21,539 nt of DNA from Chloroflexota bacterium. Lineage in GTDB: Bacteria; Chloroflexota; Anaerolineae; Caldilineales; Caldilineaceae. Both the position numbers and the translations under genes were made by a program. Below, piece by piece: positions 7,785 through 16,560 of the stretch. The notes under the pieces are model-generated. The model did no database searches. It worked only from the letters and a program-made list of their open reading frames with translations, and was not told where the DNA came from. The stretch spans positions 1 to 21,539 of the forward strand of contig QEUW01000082.1 of the NCBI GenBank assembly GCA_003577005.1, in the 5' to 3' direction. Within the stretch, counting starts at the first letter, position 1; each line of letters starts with the position of its first letter.

Positions 7785-7950
7785 GGTGCAACGCACTTTG
7801 CAAGTGCATCGCACCTGGGGCAACTGCGTAACTCCTAAGAGACTGTTTACAAAGTGGCTGCCAGACCGGTGCGTTGCATTCGTAGAGTGCGTTGCACCTC
7901 AGGGTTGCCCGTCGCCACAGATGCGTTGCACGCAAGGCGTGCAACGCACC
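7785..7950. repeat. Cluster of three 31-bp imperfect palindromes (REP-like)
   Basis: Three units of exactly 31 nt lie at 7785-7815, 7868-7898 and 7920-7950. Each has two 12-nt ends related to GGTGCGTTGCAC and its complement around a 7-nt centre. In the third unit 10 bp pair perfectly (TGCGTTGCAC with GTGCAACGCA). No copies are seen elsewhere in the window. They fill the 295-bp gap between convergent rpe and cdsA, which has no gene. They may serve as a bidirectional terminator or be REP-type mobile repeats. Confidence 0.8.
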
Positions 7951-8019
7951 AGACCTTTTCAAATAAGCTTCTAAGGGATATGAGTGGGTAAGAGGTATGA
8001 GTGGTGTTGGCGCCTCTGC

Positions 8020-8805
8020 TCAGGGAAGCCCGTACCACACCACGTAGTAGATCAACGGTAGGACGAACAGCAGGCTATCGAGCCGGTCGAGGGCGCCACC
8101 GTGGCCGGGGATGAGGTGGCCGCTATCTTTGACGCGAACCTGCCGTTTGACCATACTGACAGCCAGGTCACCCAAGAGCGCAAAAACCCCACCCAGCGCT
8201 CCCAACGCTGCCCCGTAGGCAATGGGCATCTGTACTGGCAAAACGGCCATCAGGACCCCGCCCATGAGCGCCGCCCCAACCCACCCGGCGACGGTTCCTT
8301 CCCATGTCTTTTTGGGGCTGAGCCGTGGCCAGAGCCGGCGCCGGCCCAGTGTAACACCGGCAAAGTAGGCCGCAGTGTCGTTTGTCCACGTGATGAGCAA
8401 CCCGTAGAGTAGCCACCAGAGACCGGCAGGCAACTGGCGCAACGCCATCACGTGGCCTAGCATCAGCCCCAGATAGATTGCCCCCCCGCTGGTAGCAAGC
8501 CACGTGTGAACCGGCTGTTCGCGTTGAAAGAGGCTGATGACCAACATGACCACCAGCCCAACAGTGATCAACGGGACAGCCAGAGGGAGACCCGGTTGCC
8601 AACCCGTGGCCACTAACCCGCCAATCCAGAGGAGGCCAATCCAGCGCAAGGGCCGGTAGCCCCCGTGGTCGAGCAGGCCAAAGAACTCTACCCCCCCAGC
8701 CAGCGCTACTACCAGGAGCAATATCAGACACCAAACGCCGCCAAACCAGATCGGCGCGAGAACGAGTGGCAGAGCGATAAGTCCAACGATGATACGGGTC
8801 GTCAC
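8020..8805 (-). CDS. cdsA: Phosphatidate cytidylyltransferase (CDP-diglyceride synthase)
   Basis: A 261-residue polytopic membrane enzyme making CDP-diacylglycerol from phosphatidic acid and CTP, the entry point to phospholipid head-group synthesis. The C-terminal family signature is clear: SMVKRQVRVKDSGHLIPGHG followed by GALDRLDSLLF, with the metal-binding Asp residues. KKTWEGTVAG in the middle is also conserved. About seven hydrophobic segments are visible. The start is GTG at 8805 with only a weak GGTGAG upstream. It is the last gene of the rpsB-to-cdsA cluster, 56 bp after uppS. dxr and rseP, which often follow, are absent here. Confidence 0.96.
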   Translation of the reverse strand: MTTRIIVGLIALPLVLAPIWFGGVWCLILLLVVALAGGVEFFGLLDHGGYRPLRWIGLLWIGGLVATGWQPGLPLAVPLITVGLVVMLVISLFQREQPVHTWLATSGGAIYLGLMLGHVMALRQLPAGLWWLLYGLLITWTNDTAAYFAGVTLGRRRLWPRLSPKKTWEGTVAGWVGAALMGGVLMAVLPVQMPIAYGAALGALGGVFALLGDLAVSMVKRQVRVKDSGHLIPGHGGALDRLDSLLFVLPLIYYVVWYGLP

Positions 8806-8861
8806 GCGGGCAGGCTCACCGTGGTCGAAAAGAGATGGGTGACGGGATGGCTAGGCGGAGG

Positions 8862-9593
8862 TTATTTTTGGGCCACGCGGCCAAAGCGGCGTTCGCGCTG
8901 ATTGTATTCTAGCAACGCGCGATAAAGCTCCTCCTCATCAAAATCTGGCCAATAGGTCGGCGTGGCATAGTACTCAGCATAGGCCGCCTGCCAGATCAGG
9001 AAATTGCTCAGACGCCACTCCCCGCCGGTGCGGATGATCAGATCTGGGTCGGGTAGGCCGCCTGTGTACAGATATCGGCTAAAAAGTTCTTCGCTGAGCG
9101 CCTCCGGCTGGACGCCATCGGCAATGATCCGGCGGACAGCGTCGAGAATCTCAGCGCGACCGCCGTAGTTAAAGGCAACGTTGAGTAGAATACGGTCGTT
9201 GTAGCGTGTCACCTCCAGCGCATGGCGGATCTGCTCTTGCAGGCTACGGCTGATACCATCCATGCGCCCGCTATGGAGGATACGAACGCCATTCTTGTGG
9301 AGTTCGTTGAGCTGGCGCTGGATGGTGAGGCCGAGCAGGCGCATGAGGCCGCTTACTTCTTCGGGTGGCCGGTGCCAGTTTTCGGTGGAAAAGGCGTAGA
9401 TGGTCAGCACCTTGACGCCAAACTGCACGCTACTCTCGAGGATGCGCCGGATGTTATCGACGCCTGCCTGGTGGCCAGCGAAGCGGGGCAGGCTGCGCGC
9501 CTGTGCCCAACGCCCGTTGCCATCCATGATGATACCGATGTGGTGGGGCACGCGCGCAAGCGGTGGAAATACGGTCGGTCGTTGACTACTCAC
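8862..9593 (-). CDS. uppS: Isoprenyl transferase (undecaprenyl diphosphate synthase family)
   Basis: A cis-prenyltransferase adding isopentenyl units to make the polyprenyl diphosphate carrier of cell-wall and glycan precursors. Catalytic Asp24 is in [16 protein letters not shown] (68-73), FNYGGRAEI and [15 protein letters not shown] (184-198) are family signatures. The usual Ser-Gly-Glu-x-Arg motif appears as Gly-Gly-Glu-Trp-Arg. The start is GTG 9593 (243 residues, normal length) with AGAGAGGG 9 nt upstream. The open frame continues to 9722, but that extension would cross the hairpin terminator at 9671-9700 and has no family-like sequence. Confidence 0.95.
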   Translation of the reverse strand: MSSQRPTVFPPLARVPHHIGIIMDGNGRWAQARSLPRFAGHQAGVDNIRRILESSVQFGVKVLTIYAFSTENWHRPPEEVSGLMRLLGLTIQRQLNELHKNGVRILHSGRMDGISRSLQEQIRHALEVTRYNDRILLNVAFNYGGRAEILDAVRRIIADGVQPEALSEELFSRYLYTGGLPDPDLIIRTGGEWRLSNFLIWQAAYAEYYATPTYWPDFDEEELYRALLEYNQRERRFGRVAQK

Positions 9594-9670
9594 AAATGGA
9601 TACCCTCTCTGCAACGAAAACACCCCCGACCTGGCCCACGCGTATGAGGGTGCTGGTGACCCACCCGGCA

Positions 9671-9700
9671 GAAAAGAGAGGGGTGAGCACCACTCACCCC
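9671..9700 (-). terminator. Rho-independent terminator after frr
   Basis: On the minus strand GGGGTGAG pairs perfectly with CTCACCCC around a 5-nt loop, followed by TCTCTTTTC. It lies about 75 nt after the frr stop and 78 nt before the uppS start. Confidence 0.7.
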
Positions 9701-9773
9701 TGGCTTTGTATGGCATTGCCATCCGCCTGAGACAGTACCTGAAGGTTGGGCAACGGCCTGGTGCAGAGGATGG

Positions 9774-10331
9774 CTAAACCGTCATGATCTCGACATCTTT
9801 CTCGCGCACAATCTCATCGACATGCTTGATAAAGGTGTCGGTAAGCTCCTGAACCTTTTCCTCGCCGCGGCGCAGATCATCTTCCGAGATCATACTTTCC
9901 TTTTCCATCTCGCGCAAGTCGTGGATGGCGTCTCGTCGAATGTTGCGGACGCCGACCCGCGCCTCCTCTCCCCGCCGGGAGACGAGCTTGGTCAGTTCGC
10001 GGCGGCGTTCTTCGGTCAGCGGTGGGATGATGAGCCGGATCTGTTGGCCGTCGTTGTTGGGGGTCAGTTTCAAATCAGATTTGGCGATTGCTTTTTCGAT
10101 AGCCGGGATGTCGCTCTTGGTAAAGGGGCGGATCAGCAACTGCTGCGGCTCCGGTACGCTGATGGTAGCCAGTTGTTGCAGGGGAGTGGGCGAACCATAG
10201 TACTCCACCGTAATCCGTTCGACCAACGCGGGCGAGGCGCGGCCGGTGCGATAAGACATCAAGTCGGTGCGCAGGGAGTCGATCGTTTTTTCCATACGCT
10301 CGCGAGCTTCGGCTAAGACTTCATTGATCAT
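9774..10331 (-). CDS. frr: Ribosome recycling factor
   Basis: 185 residues, the exact usual length of RRF, which with EF-G splits post-termination ribosomes. The protein starts [46 protein letters not shown] and [11 protein letters not shown] are family-typical. ATG 10331 is chosen because AGGAG lies 8 nt upstream. An upstream in-frame ATG (10367) would add 12 unrelated residues. A candidate promoter lies about 190 bp upstream and a terminator follows, so frr may be transcribed on its own as well as in the operon. Confidence 0.97.
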   Translation of the reverse strand: MINEVLAEARERMEKTIDSLRTDLMSYRTGRASPALVERITVEYYGSPTPLQQLATISVPEPQQLLIRPFTKSDIPAIEKAIAKSDLKLTPNNDGQQIRLIIPPLTEERRRELTKLVSRRGEEARVGVRNIRRDAIHDLREMEKESMISEDDLRRGEEKVQELTDTFIKHVDEIVREKDVEIMTV

Positions 10332-10518
10332 GTCCGGTTCTCCTGCCGTGAAATAGTGGCCCATCAATGGCCGACGGTGCGCACTGCCTCAAGCTGAGCT
10401 CAATCGGGCGAGTACGCTGCCCGTTTCTGGCATTCGAGCGACCACTTTGGCGGCGCGCCCCTGTAGGTCTGATGGGAGTATCAAGCGTCTGGGCTGGGCA
10501 GATTGCCAGATAATCACT

Positions 10519-10545
10519 ATTTTAGCAAAATCTGGGCCAGGACAA
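10519..10545 (-). promoter_or_regulatory. Candidate promoter for frr (extended -10)
   Basis: On the minus strand TTGTCC (10545-10540) and TAAAAT (10524-10519), preceded by TGC as an extended -10, are 15 bp apart. The -35 overlaps the T-tract of the pyrH terminator. The spacer is short. A leader of about 180 nt would precede frr. Confidence 0.35.
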
Positions 10546-10589
10546 AAACAGACGATAGACGATAGACGATGAACCGTCGTCTATCGTCT
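10543..10589 (-). terminator. Rho-independent terminator after pyrH
   Basis: On the minus strand AGACGATAGACGA (10589-10577) pairs perfectly over 13 bp with TCGTCTATCGTCT (10569-10557), loop of 7. The 3' arm is extended by one more ATCGTCT unit and then T5 (10548-10544). The tandem 7-nt unit lets the stem form in two registers; the second places it right at the T-tract. It starts 5 nt after the pyrH stop. Confidence 0.8.
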
Positions 10590-10594
10590 CAGGA

Positions 10595-11314
10595 TTAAGC
10601 GGCGATCAGCGTGCCGACTGGCTCTCCGCGCACTACCTTTTCAAGCGCGCCGTCTTGCCAGAGGTTGACGACATAGATAGGGAGGTCGTTATCCATGCAC
10701 ATCGCCATCGCCGTGCTGTCCATGACGCCGACACGCATATTGAGCGCATCGATGTAGGTGAGCCGTTCAAAGCGCCGGGCATTGGCATTTTGTTTGGGAT
10801 CGCTGTCGTAGACGGCATCCACCTTTGTGGCCTTGATGAGGGCCTCGGCGTCGATTTCCATTGCACGCAGTGCTGCGGCAGTATCGGTAGTAAAGTAGGG
10901 GTTCCCGGTGCCAGCCCCAAAGATAACGGCGCGTCCTTTTTCCAGGTGACGGACGGCCCGGCGTTGGATGTATGGCTCGGCTACAGCACGCACCTCGATC
11001 CCAGTCATGACCCGGGTGGGGACACCGTTGCGCTCGAGTGCATCTTGTAGCGCCAGCGAGTTCATGACCGTGGCGAGCATCCCCATATGGTCGGCGGTGA
11101 CGCGCTCCATGCCGTGCTCCATCCCATCTTGCATGCCGCGCCAGATGTTGCCGCCGCCAATTACAATGGCAACCTGGACGCCCATATTGATGATGTCTAC
11201 CACCTTACGCGCAAGAAAGTCGGCCTGGGCAGGGTTGATACCAAAGCCACCTTCGCCTGCCAATGCTTCACCACCGAGCTTTAGCAAGATGCGCCGGTAC
11301 TGTAACTCAGCCAT
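10595..11314 (-). CDS. pyrH: Uridylate kinase (UMP kinase)
   Basis: A 239-residue amino-acid-kinase-fold enzyme phosphorylating UMP to UDP. Motifs: [11 protein letters not shown] (10-20), [44 protein letters not shown] (nucleotide site) and [19 protein letters not shown] 11314 is preferred over the upstream ATG 11335: it has AGGA 8 nt upstream and gives the normal N-terminus. It lies downstream of rpsB-tsf, but a terminator and an 18-bp palindrome occupy the tsf-pyrH gap, suggesting separate control. Confidence 0.96.
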   Translation of the reverse strand: MAELQYRRILLKLGGEALAGEGGFGINPAQADFLARKVVDIINMGVQVAIVIGGGNIWRGMQDGMEHGMERVTADHMGMLATVMNSLALQDALERNGVPTRVMTGIEVRAVAEPYIQRRAVRHLEKGRAVIFGAGTGNPYFTTDTAAALRAMEIDAEALIKATKVDAVYDSDPKQNANARRFERLTYIDALNMRVGVMDSTAMAMCMDNDLPIYVVNLWQDGALEKVVRGEPVGTLIAA

Positions 11315-11398
11315 ATCCTGTTCCTCTTTTATCATAACGGCGCGTACCTTCTCGACATTCCGTGGAAGGGGCGCATCCCCAGTTACCCACCCCTCGTA

Positions 11399-11416
11399 CT
11401 CTCAATCGATTGAGAG
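11399..11416. promoter_or_regulatory. 18-bp perfect palindrome upstream of pyrH
   Basis: CTCTCAATCGATTGAGAG is a perfect palindrome without spacer, 85 bp upstream of the pyrH start and downstream of the tsf terminator. The absence of a loop favours a dimeric DNA-binding protein site over a terminator. No convincing -10/-35 pair was found beside it. Confidence 0.5.
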
Positions 11417-11478
11417 GAGACGGTTGCGCCAGTAAGACAAACATAACGTAACGATTTGGCAATGTCACAAACAAACGA

Positions 11479-11502
11479 ATGCCCAGCCGTATGGCTGGGC
11501 AT
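11479..11502 (-). terminator. Rho-independent terminator after tsf
   Basis: ATGCCCAGCC and GGCTGGGCAT pair perfectly over 10 bp with a 4-nt loop, starting 6 nt after the tsf stop. On the minus strand it is followed by the T-rich TCGTTTGTTTGTG. Confidence 0.8.
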
Positions 11503-11508
11503 CGTTCA

Positions 11509-12105
11509 TCATCCGCCGATCTCCAAGCGGGCGAACCTGGTCACCCGGATATTTTCGCCAAGCGAGGCGACGGCTTCGGTTATCAAGTCTTGGATGGAAC
11601 GGTCTGGATCTTTGATAAAGGGTTGTTCGAGCAGACACACTTCGGTGAACCACTTGTCGAGCTTGCCTTCAACAATCTTGTCCACCACCTGGACAGGCTT
11701 GCCGCTATTGACCATCTGCTCGTGATAAATTGCCTTTTCTTTCTCAATGGCATCGCCGGGCACTTCCTCGCGGCTGAGCCACTGTGGGCGGGCAGCGACC
11801 ACTTGCATAGCCAGGTCGCGAGCCAGTTGTTGAAACTGGTCGGTGCGGGCGACAAAATCGGTCTCACAGTTTAACTCCACCAAGGCTGCCGCCTTACTGC
11901 CATGGTGGACATAGCTTCCAATTAGCCCTTCGCGGGTATCGCGGCTTGCCTTCTTGGCAGCGCTGGCAAGACCTTTTTTGCGGAGAATTTCAACCGCTTG
12001 CTCGAATTCGCCGCCGGCTTCTTCAAGCGCTTTCTTACAATCGTTGACGCCGGCGCCGGTTGCCGTACGCAGCTCCTTCACCATCTGTGCGGTTATTTGG
12101 GCCAT
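11509..12105 (-). CDS. tsf: Translation elongation factor Ts
   Basis: 198 residues; EF-Ts is the guanine nucleotide exchange factor that regenerates EF-Tu-GTP. The N-terminal UBA-like domain ([20 protein letters not shown]) and the core [10 protein letters not shown] are diagnostic. The protein is the short form with a reduced C-terminal core, as in Thermus and several Chloroflexota. ATG 12105 has AGGAG upstream (TTCAGGAGAAAAAGA). It follows rpsB with a 71-bp gap and no visible terminator, so the two are cotranscribed; a strong terminator follows. Confidence 0.97.
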   Translation of the reverse strand: MAQITAQMVKELRTATGAGVNDCKKALEEAGGEFEQAVEILRKKGLASAAKKASRDTREGLIGSYVHHGSKAAALVELNCETDFVARTDQFQQLARDLAMQVVAARPQWLSREEVPGDAIEKEKAIYHEQMVNSGKPVQVVDKIVEGKLDKWFTEVCLLEQPFIKDPDRSIQDLITEAVASLGENIRVTRFARLEIGG

Positions 12106-12176
12106 TCTTTTTCTCCTGAATCAATTCAAACGGGGTAACGGGGCTGTCCCTATAGTAGCCTGGGCAGGCACCCTGC

Positions 12177-13124
12177 TTAGTCGGCGCTTTCCGGTGTCAA
12201 TTCTTCGTCTTCGGCGCTTTCATCGTCACCTTCGTCGAAATCGTCGCCATCCCCTTCGTCTTCATCTTCTTCGTAGATGCTCTCCTCGTCGGAGGATTCA
12301 TCTTCCGCAAGCATTTCGCCCTCGTCAAACTCTTCCTCTTCGACGGTCTGTAGCTTGGCCAGCGTGCTGGGGCCGAGATACTGTTCCATGGCCTCTAGGT
12401 CCGCCTGGGTCACCTGCCCTGTATCGACCATATCGACCTCGCGGATCCGCACACCTTCTTCGGCAGCGTCGGCGATGATGCTGACGATCAGCTTGACGGC
12501 GCGGATGGCGTCGTCGTTGCTGGGGATGACATAGTCCACCAGATCAGGGTTGCTATTGGTGTCTACCATGGCCATCACCGGGATCTTGAGCTTGTTCGCC
12601 TCGGTGACGGCCAAATCTTCGATATTGGTATCAACGATAAAGACCATGTTTGGCAGCCGGCTCATTGTCTTGAGACCGCCGATGCGGCGATTGAGCTTGT
12701 CGATCTCACGCTGGATGGTGAGGCGCTCTTTCTTAGAGAGCACATTGAATTCACCGGCATCCATCCGCCGCTCCAGTTGGAGCAAGTGATCGATGCGCTG
12801 CTTGATCGTCACCCAGTTGGTGAGTGTACCACCCAGCCAGCGCTCGTTGATATAGGGCATCTGTGCCCGTTCCGCCTCTTGACGGACGGTGGCCTGGGCC
12901 TGGCGTTTGGTGCCTACGAAGAGGATGGTGCCGCCCTTGGCCACCAAGTCTCGCACCAGGGCTGCATATTCGTTCAGGCGCAGCATAGTCTGCTGCAAGT
13001 CGATGATATGCACGCCGCTGCGCTCGGTGAAGATAAACGGGCGCATCTTCGGGTTCCAGCGGCGCGTCCGGTGGCCGAAGTGGACACCGGCCTCCAAGAG
13101 TTCTTTCATTGAGACAACAGACAT
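12177..13124 (-). CDS. rpsB: Ribosomal protein S2 with long acidic C-terminal tail
   Basis: Small-subunit ribosomal protein S2. [20 protein letters not shown] (6-25), [21 protein letters not shown] and [20 protein letters not shown] are all family-typical; the core ends near residue 261. Residues 262-315 form a tail with 33 Asp/Glu in 54 positions and no Lys or Arg, making the protein longer than the usual 230-260. The ATG at 13124 has GGAG upstream. First gene of the rpsB-tsf-pyrH-frr-uppS-cdsA cluster. A promoter candidate and a 35-bp palindrome lie 120-180 bp upstream. Confidence 0.97.
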   Translation of the reverse strand: MSVVSMKELLEAGVHFGHRTRRWNPKMRPFIFTERSGVHIIDLQQTMLRLNEYAALVRDLVAKGGTILFVGTKRQAQATVRQEAERAQMPYINERWLGGTLTNWVTIKQRIDHLLQLERRMDAGEFNVLSKKERLTIQREIDKLNRRIGGLKTMSRLPNMVFIVDTNIEDLAVTEANKLKIPVMAMVDTNSNPDLVDYVIPSNDDAIRAVKLIVSIIADAAEEGVRIREVDMVDTGQVTQADLEAMEQYLGPSTLAKLQTVEEEEFDEGEMLAEDESSDEESIYEEDEDEGDGDDFDEGDDESAEDEELTPESAD

Positions 13125-13242
13125 ACGGTTCTCCTATGAAATGGGTTGTACTTCCGCCCCGTTCACCCTACCCGACCGACCGTGCTGCTTTACAAGAAGC
13201 GCACCCGGCACCCAGTCGGGCAGTCCCGTGACGTGTAGGCTG

Positions 13243-13277
13243 TTAGCGATTGGTGTCTAATAGACACCAATCACTAA
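13243..13277. promoter_or_regulatory. 35-bp palindrome at the predicted rpsB transcription start
   Basis: Two 17-nt arms around a single central base pair at 16 of 17 positions; the inner 12 bp (GATTGGTGTCTA with TAGACACCAATC) are perfect. Its edge touches the predicted -10 box, so it covers the start site. As DNA it could be an operator; as RNA it would form the very 5' end of the rpsB transcript. It could also end transcription of the upstream response regulator gene, but no T-tract follows. Confidence 0.6.
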
Positions 13278-13306
13278 TAATAACACAAGAGGGCCAAGTT
13301 GATCAA
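13277..13306 (-). promoter_or_regulatory. Candidate rpsB promoter
   Basis: On the minus strand TTGATC (13306-13301) and TATTAT (13282-13277; 5 of 6 to consensus) are 18 bp apart, about 150 bp upstream of rpsB. The rest of the 13125-13436 gap holds a palindrome, a weak 6-bp hairpin near 13354, and no gene. Confidence 0.5.
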
Positions 13307-13436
13307 ACTACACGAGGGACGAACAGGAATTCCCTATTTGGTTCGAGGGCCAGAAAAGCGAATCTTTTCAGAAAGCCTTGCTTCTTGACCAAATTTGGCA
13401 ATCCTGAGGGGTGCAACAGGGTACCCAGTCGAATCG

Positions 13437-14153
<717 letters not shown>

Positions 14154-14246
14154 GCAGGCTATCCTCTCGTTTACCAACGAGTATCAACATGGTTCACCGG
14201 TGTAGTTTAACGGTTTTACCAGCCGATATGCAACATTGCGATGATG

Positions 14247-14274
14247 TGTAGGGCAAGATGGCGTCTTGTCCCAC
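14247..14274 (-). repeat. 28-nt gene-abutting repeat, copy B
   Basis: Second copy of the 4421-4448 repeat, beginning three bases after the glycosyltransferase stop on the same strand as that gene. In this copy GGGACAAGA can pair with TCTTGCCC with one bulged base, forming a hairpin without a T-tract. Confidence 0.6.
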
Positions 14275-14277
14275 TGC

Positions 14278-15906
14278 TCACTGCCGGCGCAACCGATAAA
14301 GAGCTGCACCGGTCGTCTCCACCTGCTCCACAACTTCGTAATCCTGACTCAACGTCTTCAAGATGAGTTCTTGCTCATCGGCAAACACATGGGAAAAGAC
14401 AAACCATCCACTATCAAACGCCAGCGGCAACGCCTCAACCACCGTGTGCCCTTTCTCTGCCGCAGCGAGACTACGGAGGCCGCGGCCAAAGTAGATATTC
14501 TCCACCTGGCAATACGCTGGTGTCGCCGATCGCCAGCAGTCAAGATACCAGGTGGCCGGCACAGGAGCCAAATCGACACCCAGCAGACGCAAATAGTAGC
14601 GAAAGGCCGGCGCTGCGCCATAGTAAACATACGTGATCTCGCCCGGCGCCCGCTGGTCAAGCCAGTAGCTCGTTACAGGCCGCAATTCCTCTTGCTCTGG
14701 CCAGGCGTGTGGCGTCGCTGGGGACAAAAGCCGTTCTCGCACAGATGGATGGGGCAAAGAGAGCAACGCTATCCCAACCAGACAAAGAAATAGCAGCATG
14801 GCGCCCCATGCTGCCGGCGTCCAGCGTGACTTGAACGAGGCTGTCGTGGCAAGACCCACTCCCATTACCGGCAGAAGGAGCGGTGTGAGAATCAGACCGT
14901 ACCGGAAGCCATAGGGAAAGAGGTTCCAACGGCTGGCGGTATAATAAATCCCGGTAGTTGCTACCAGGACAAGCAAGCTCTGGCGAGCACCTGGAGAACG
15001 CATTGCGCTTAGGGCCGCCGCTGCCAAGACCAGCGAGATAGGCAGCGCCGGCAACCATGCCGGCAACCCGGTCCACGGCCAACCGGTGAACTGAAATGCC
15101 AGGAGCCCTTGTGTCTCACCGAGAAAGGTACGCACTTCTGCTAAAGGCGAGGCGAAACGCGACTGCAGCGCCTGCGCTGTTGGCCCGCGAAAGAGCTGCT
15201 GGGGTAAAAAAAAGAGGACAAGCGGGAGAACAAACAGGGTGTAGCTAAATACCATGGCTACCAGCGCCATCGCCCGGCGCCACCGTCGCTGTATGATCTC
15301 GCCAGCCAGATAGAGCGCAAATGGTGTGAGTACGGTAAAGACAGCGCCATAATATGAATAGGTGGCGCCGGTTGCCAGAAGCAACCACAAGATCCACGCG
15401 CGCGTCCAGTTCTGGCGTATTGCTGCAAAAAAGGCGACGGTCGTCCAGGTGAGCAGGCAAATCATCAAGCCATACTGCCCAACCTCTTGCGCATAGCGGA
15501 TCTCGCCGGGCAGCACCGCAAACAAAGCACCCGTATAGAGACCGGCAACCGAGCCTCCGAACCGGTGACCAAGCAAAATGACACCGGCTACACTCAGGAC
15601 ACTTGCCAACACAGAGAGGTAACGCAGTTGGAATTCGCCGTGACCCAATTGCATCCACCAATGCAGAAGCACGGAATAGAGCGGCGGGTCCTGGATGCCA
15701 CGCTGCACGCTGGCGAAAATTTCTGTTGGGGCGGCCGTTGCCACCCAGTATTCCATCCCTTCGTCAAACCAGAGCGCGCGGCCATCCAATTCCCAGGTGC
15801 GTAGTGCGAATGCTACAAGCAAAATGAGCAATCGCAATAGACGAGGCAAACCGGTGGCGCTTCCGTTAGTATTCGAGATGGTGTTCGCCCACGTTCGTCG
15901 CCTCAT
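14278..15906 (-). CDS. ArnT/PMT-like GT-C membrane glycosyltransferase
   Basis: A 542-residue integral membrane protein with about ten hydrophobic segments up to residue 385 and a soluble C-terminal domain. The motif LWFDEG (45-50) after the first membrane helix is the catalytic Asp-Glu loop of GT39/GT83-type enzymes, which move sugars from polyprenyl-phosphate donors to acceptors outside the membrane. DPPLY and RYLS are also family-like. The sugar and acceptor are unknown. The ATG at 15906 overlaps the lipoprotein gene by 41 bp and has no good ribosome binding site. A TTG about 57 nt further in, just after the lipoprotein stop, is a possible alternative start. Confidence 0.85.
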   Translation of the reverse strand: MRRRTWANTISNTNGSATGLPRLLRLLILLVAFALRTWELDGRALWFDEGMEYWVATAAPTEIFASVQRGIQDPPLYSVLLHWWMQLGHGEFQLRYLSVLASVLSVAGVILLGHRFGGSVAGLYTGALFAVLPGEIRYAQEVGQYGLMICLLTWTTVAFFAAIRQNWTRAWILWLLLATGATYSYYGAVFTVLTPFALYLAGEIIQRRWRRAMALVAMVFSYTLFVLPLVLFFLPQQLFRGPTAQALQSRFASPLAEVRTFLGETQGLLAFQFTGWPWTGLPAWLPALPISLVLAAAALSAMRSPGARQSLLVLVATTGIYYTASRWNLFPYGFRYGLILTPLLLPVMGVGLATTASFKSRWTPAAWGAMLLFLCLVGIALLSLPHPSVRERLLSPATPHAWPEQEELRPVTSYWLDQRAPGEITYVYYGAAPAFRYYLRLLGVDLAPVPATWYLDCWRSATPAYCQVENIYFGRGLRSLAAAEKGHTVVEALPLAFDSGWFVFSHVFADEQELILKTLSQDYEVVEQVETTGAALYRLRRQ

Positions 15907-16447
15907 CCGCTGGCGCCGTTATAATAATGGGTTTGCCATCCTCATCTTCCATGAAAGCATACTTGCCGATATAATCGCCGGCCATCAGAACATAATCGCG
16001 CGCCTCGACATTCAAAAACTCGAAATAGCCAGCCTCATCCGTAAATGTCGAGGGGCTAAAGGCGTTAGAGAGGGCCCAAAAGCATTCCTCTGACCTATCT
16101 TCGGGCTTGGTATCGTCGGGGCAGTAGACTTCGGCCAGACGCACCACTTCGCGGACTAGAGGCTGGCCCGTTTGTTGCGAGAAGAGACGTCCGACCACCA
16201 TTGCTTTGCCTTGGTCGTTCATCCCCGGTGCGGCGAGCGGACTCTCCGCAGCCGCCAAAGGGCTTTCAGCAGCAGAGAGGGGGCTTACCTGGGCGACGGG
16301 GGTGGACGTGCTGGCTGCCGGTGTGGGCGTATTTTCTTGCGCCGGTGGTGCAGGCGGCGGGGTTGTCTCTGCAGTGCTTTGGCAGGCGCCGATGAGGAGC
16401 ACACCAAAAAGCAACAATAAGATTGATTGGTATAGGACGCGTCGCAT
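15866..16447 (-). CDS. Lipoprotein with carboxypeptidase-regulatory-like domain
   Basis: 193 residues. A signal peptide ends in the lipobox LIGAC (Cys22), so it is likely anchored to the outer face of the membrane. Next comes a Pro/Thr/Ser-rich linker (23-55) and a short repeat, SPLSAAE-SPLAAAE-SPLAAPG. The globular part from about residue 80 (VVGRLFSQQTGQPLVREVVR, then TFTDEAGYFEFLNVEARDYVL) resembles a CarboxypepD_reg-like beta sandwich. GAGAGG lies 7 nt before the ATG. It overlaps the downstream glycosyltransferase gene and is probably cotranscribed with it. Specific function unknown. Confidence 0.75.
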   Translation of the reverse strand: MRRVLYQSILLLLFGVLLIGACQSTAETTPPPAPPAQENTPTPAASTSTPVAQVSPLSAAESPLAAAESPLAAPGMNDQGKAMVVGRLFSQQTGQPLVREVVRLAEVYCPDDTKPEDRSEECFWALSNAFSPSTFTDEAGYFEFLNVEARDYVLMAGDYIGKYAFMEDEDGKPIIITAPADEATNVGEHHLEY

Positions 16448-16532
16448 TCGTCAGCCTCTCTGTTCCGATATTCATGTACTTGGCGCAGCGCCATCGCCAC
16501 ACGGCTTAGATCATAAGCAAGATGCGGTTTCC

Positions 16533-16560
16533 ATTATAATCCCTATTGGGTAAGACGCAA
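16533..16560 (-). promoter_or_regulatory. Candidate promoter of the lipoprotein-glycosyltransferase pair
   Basis: On the minus strand TTGCGT (16560-16555) and TATAAT (16538-16533) are 16 bp apart, about 85 bp upstream of the lipoprotein ATG. The -35 match is only 3 of 6. It overlaps the structured element at 16541-16610. Confidence 0.35.

Noticed and set aside
7785..7950. CRISPR array
   Set aside because: The units are palindromic, only three in number and unequally spaced (52-83 bp between starts), with no cas genes.
9222..9647. 141-codon plus-strand open frame opposite uppS
   Set aside because: A shadow of uppS; no family signature or start signal.
9594..9722. Upstream extension of uppS to 9722
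   Set aside because: It would cross a terminator hairpin and lacks family similarity; GTG 9593 has a good ribosome binding site.
11121..11135. Third copy of the 28-nt gene-end repeat inside pyrH (CCATCTTGC)
   Set aside because: Only nine bases match and they lie within conserved coding sequence.
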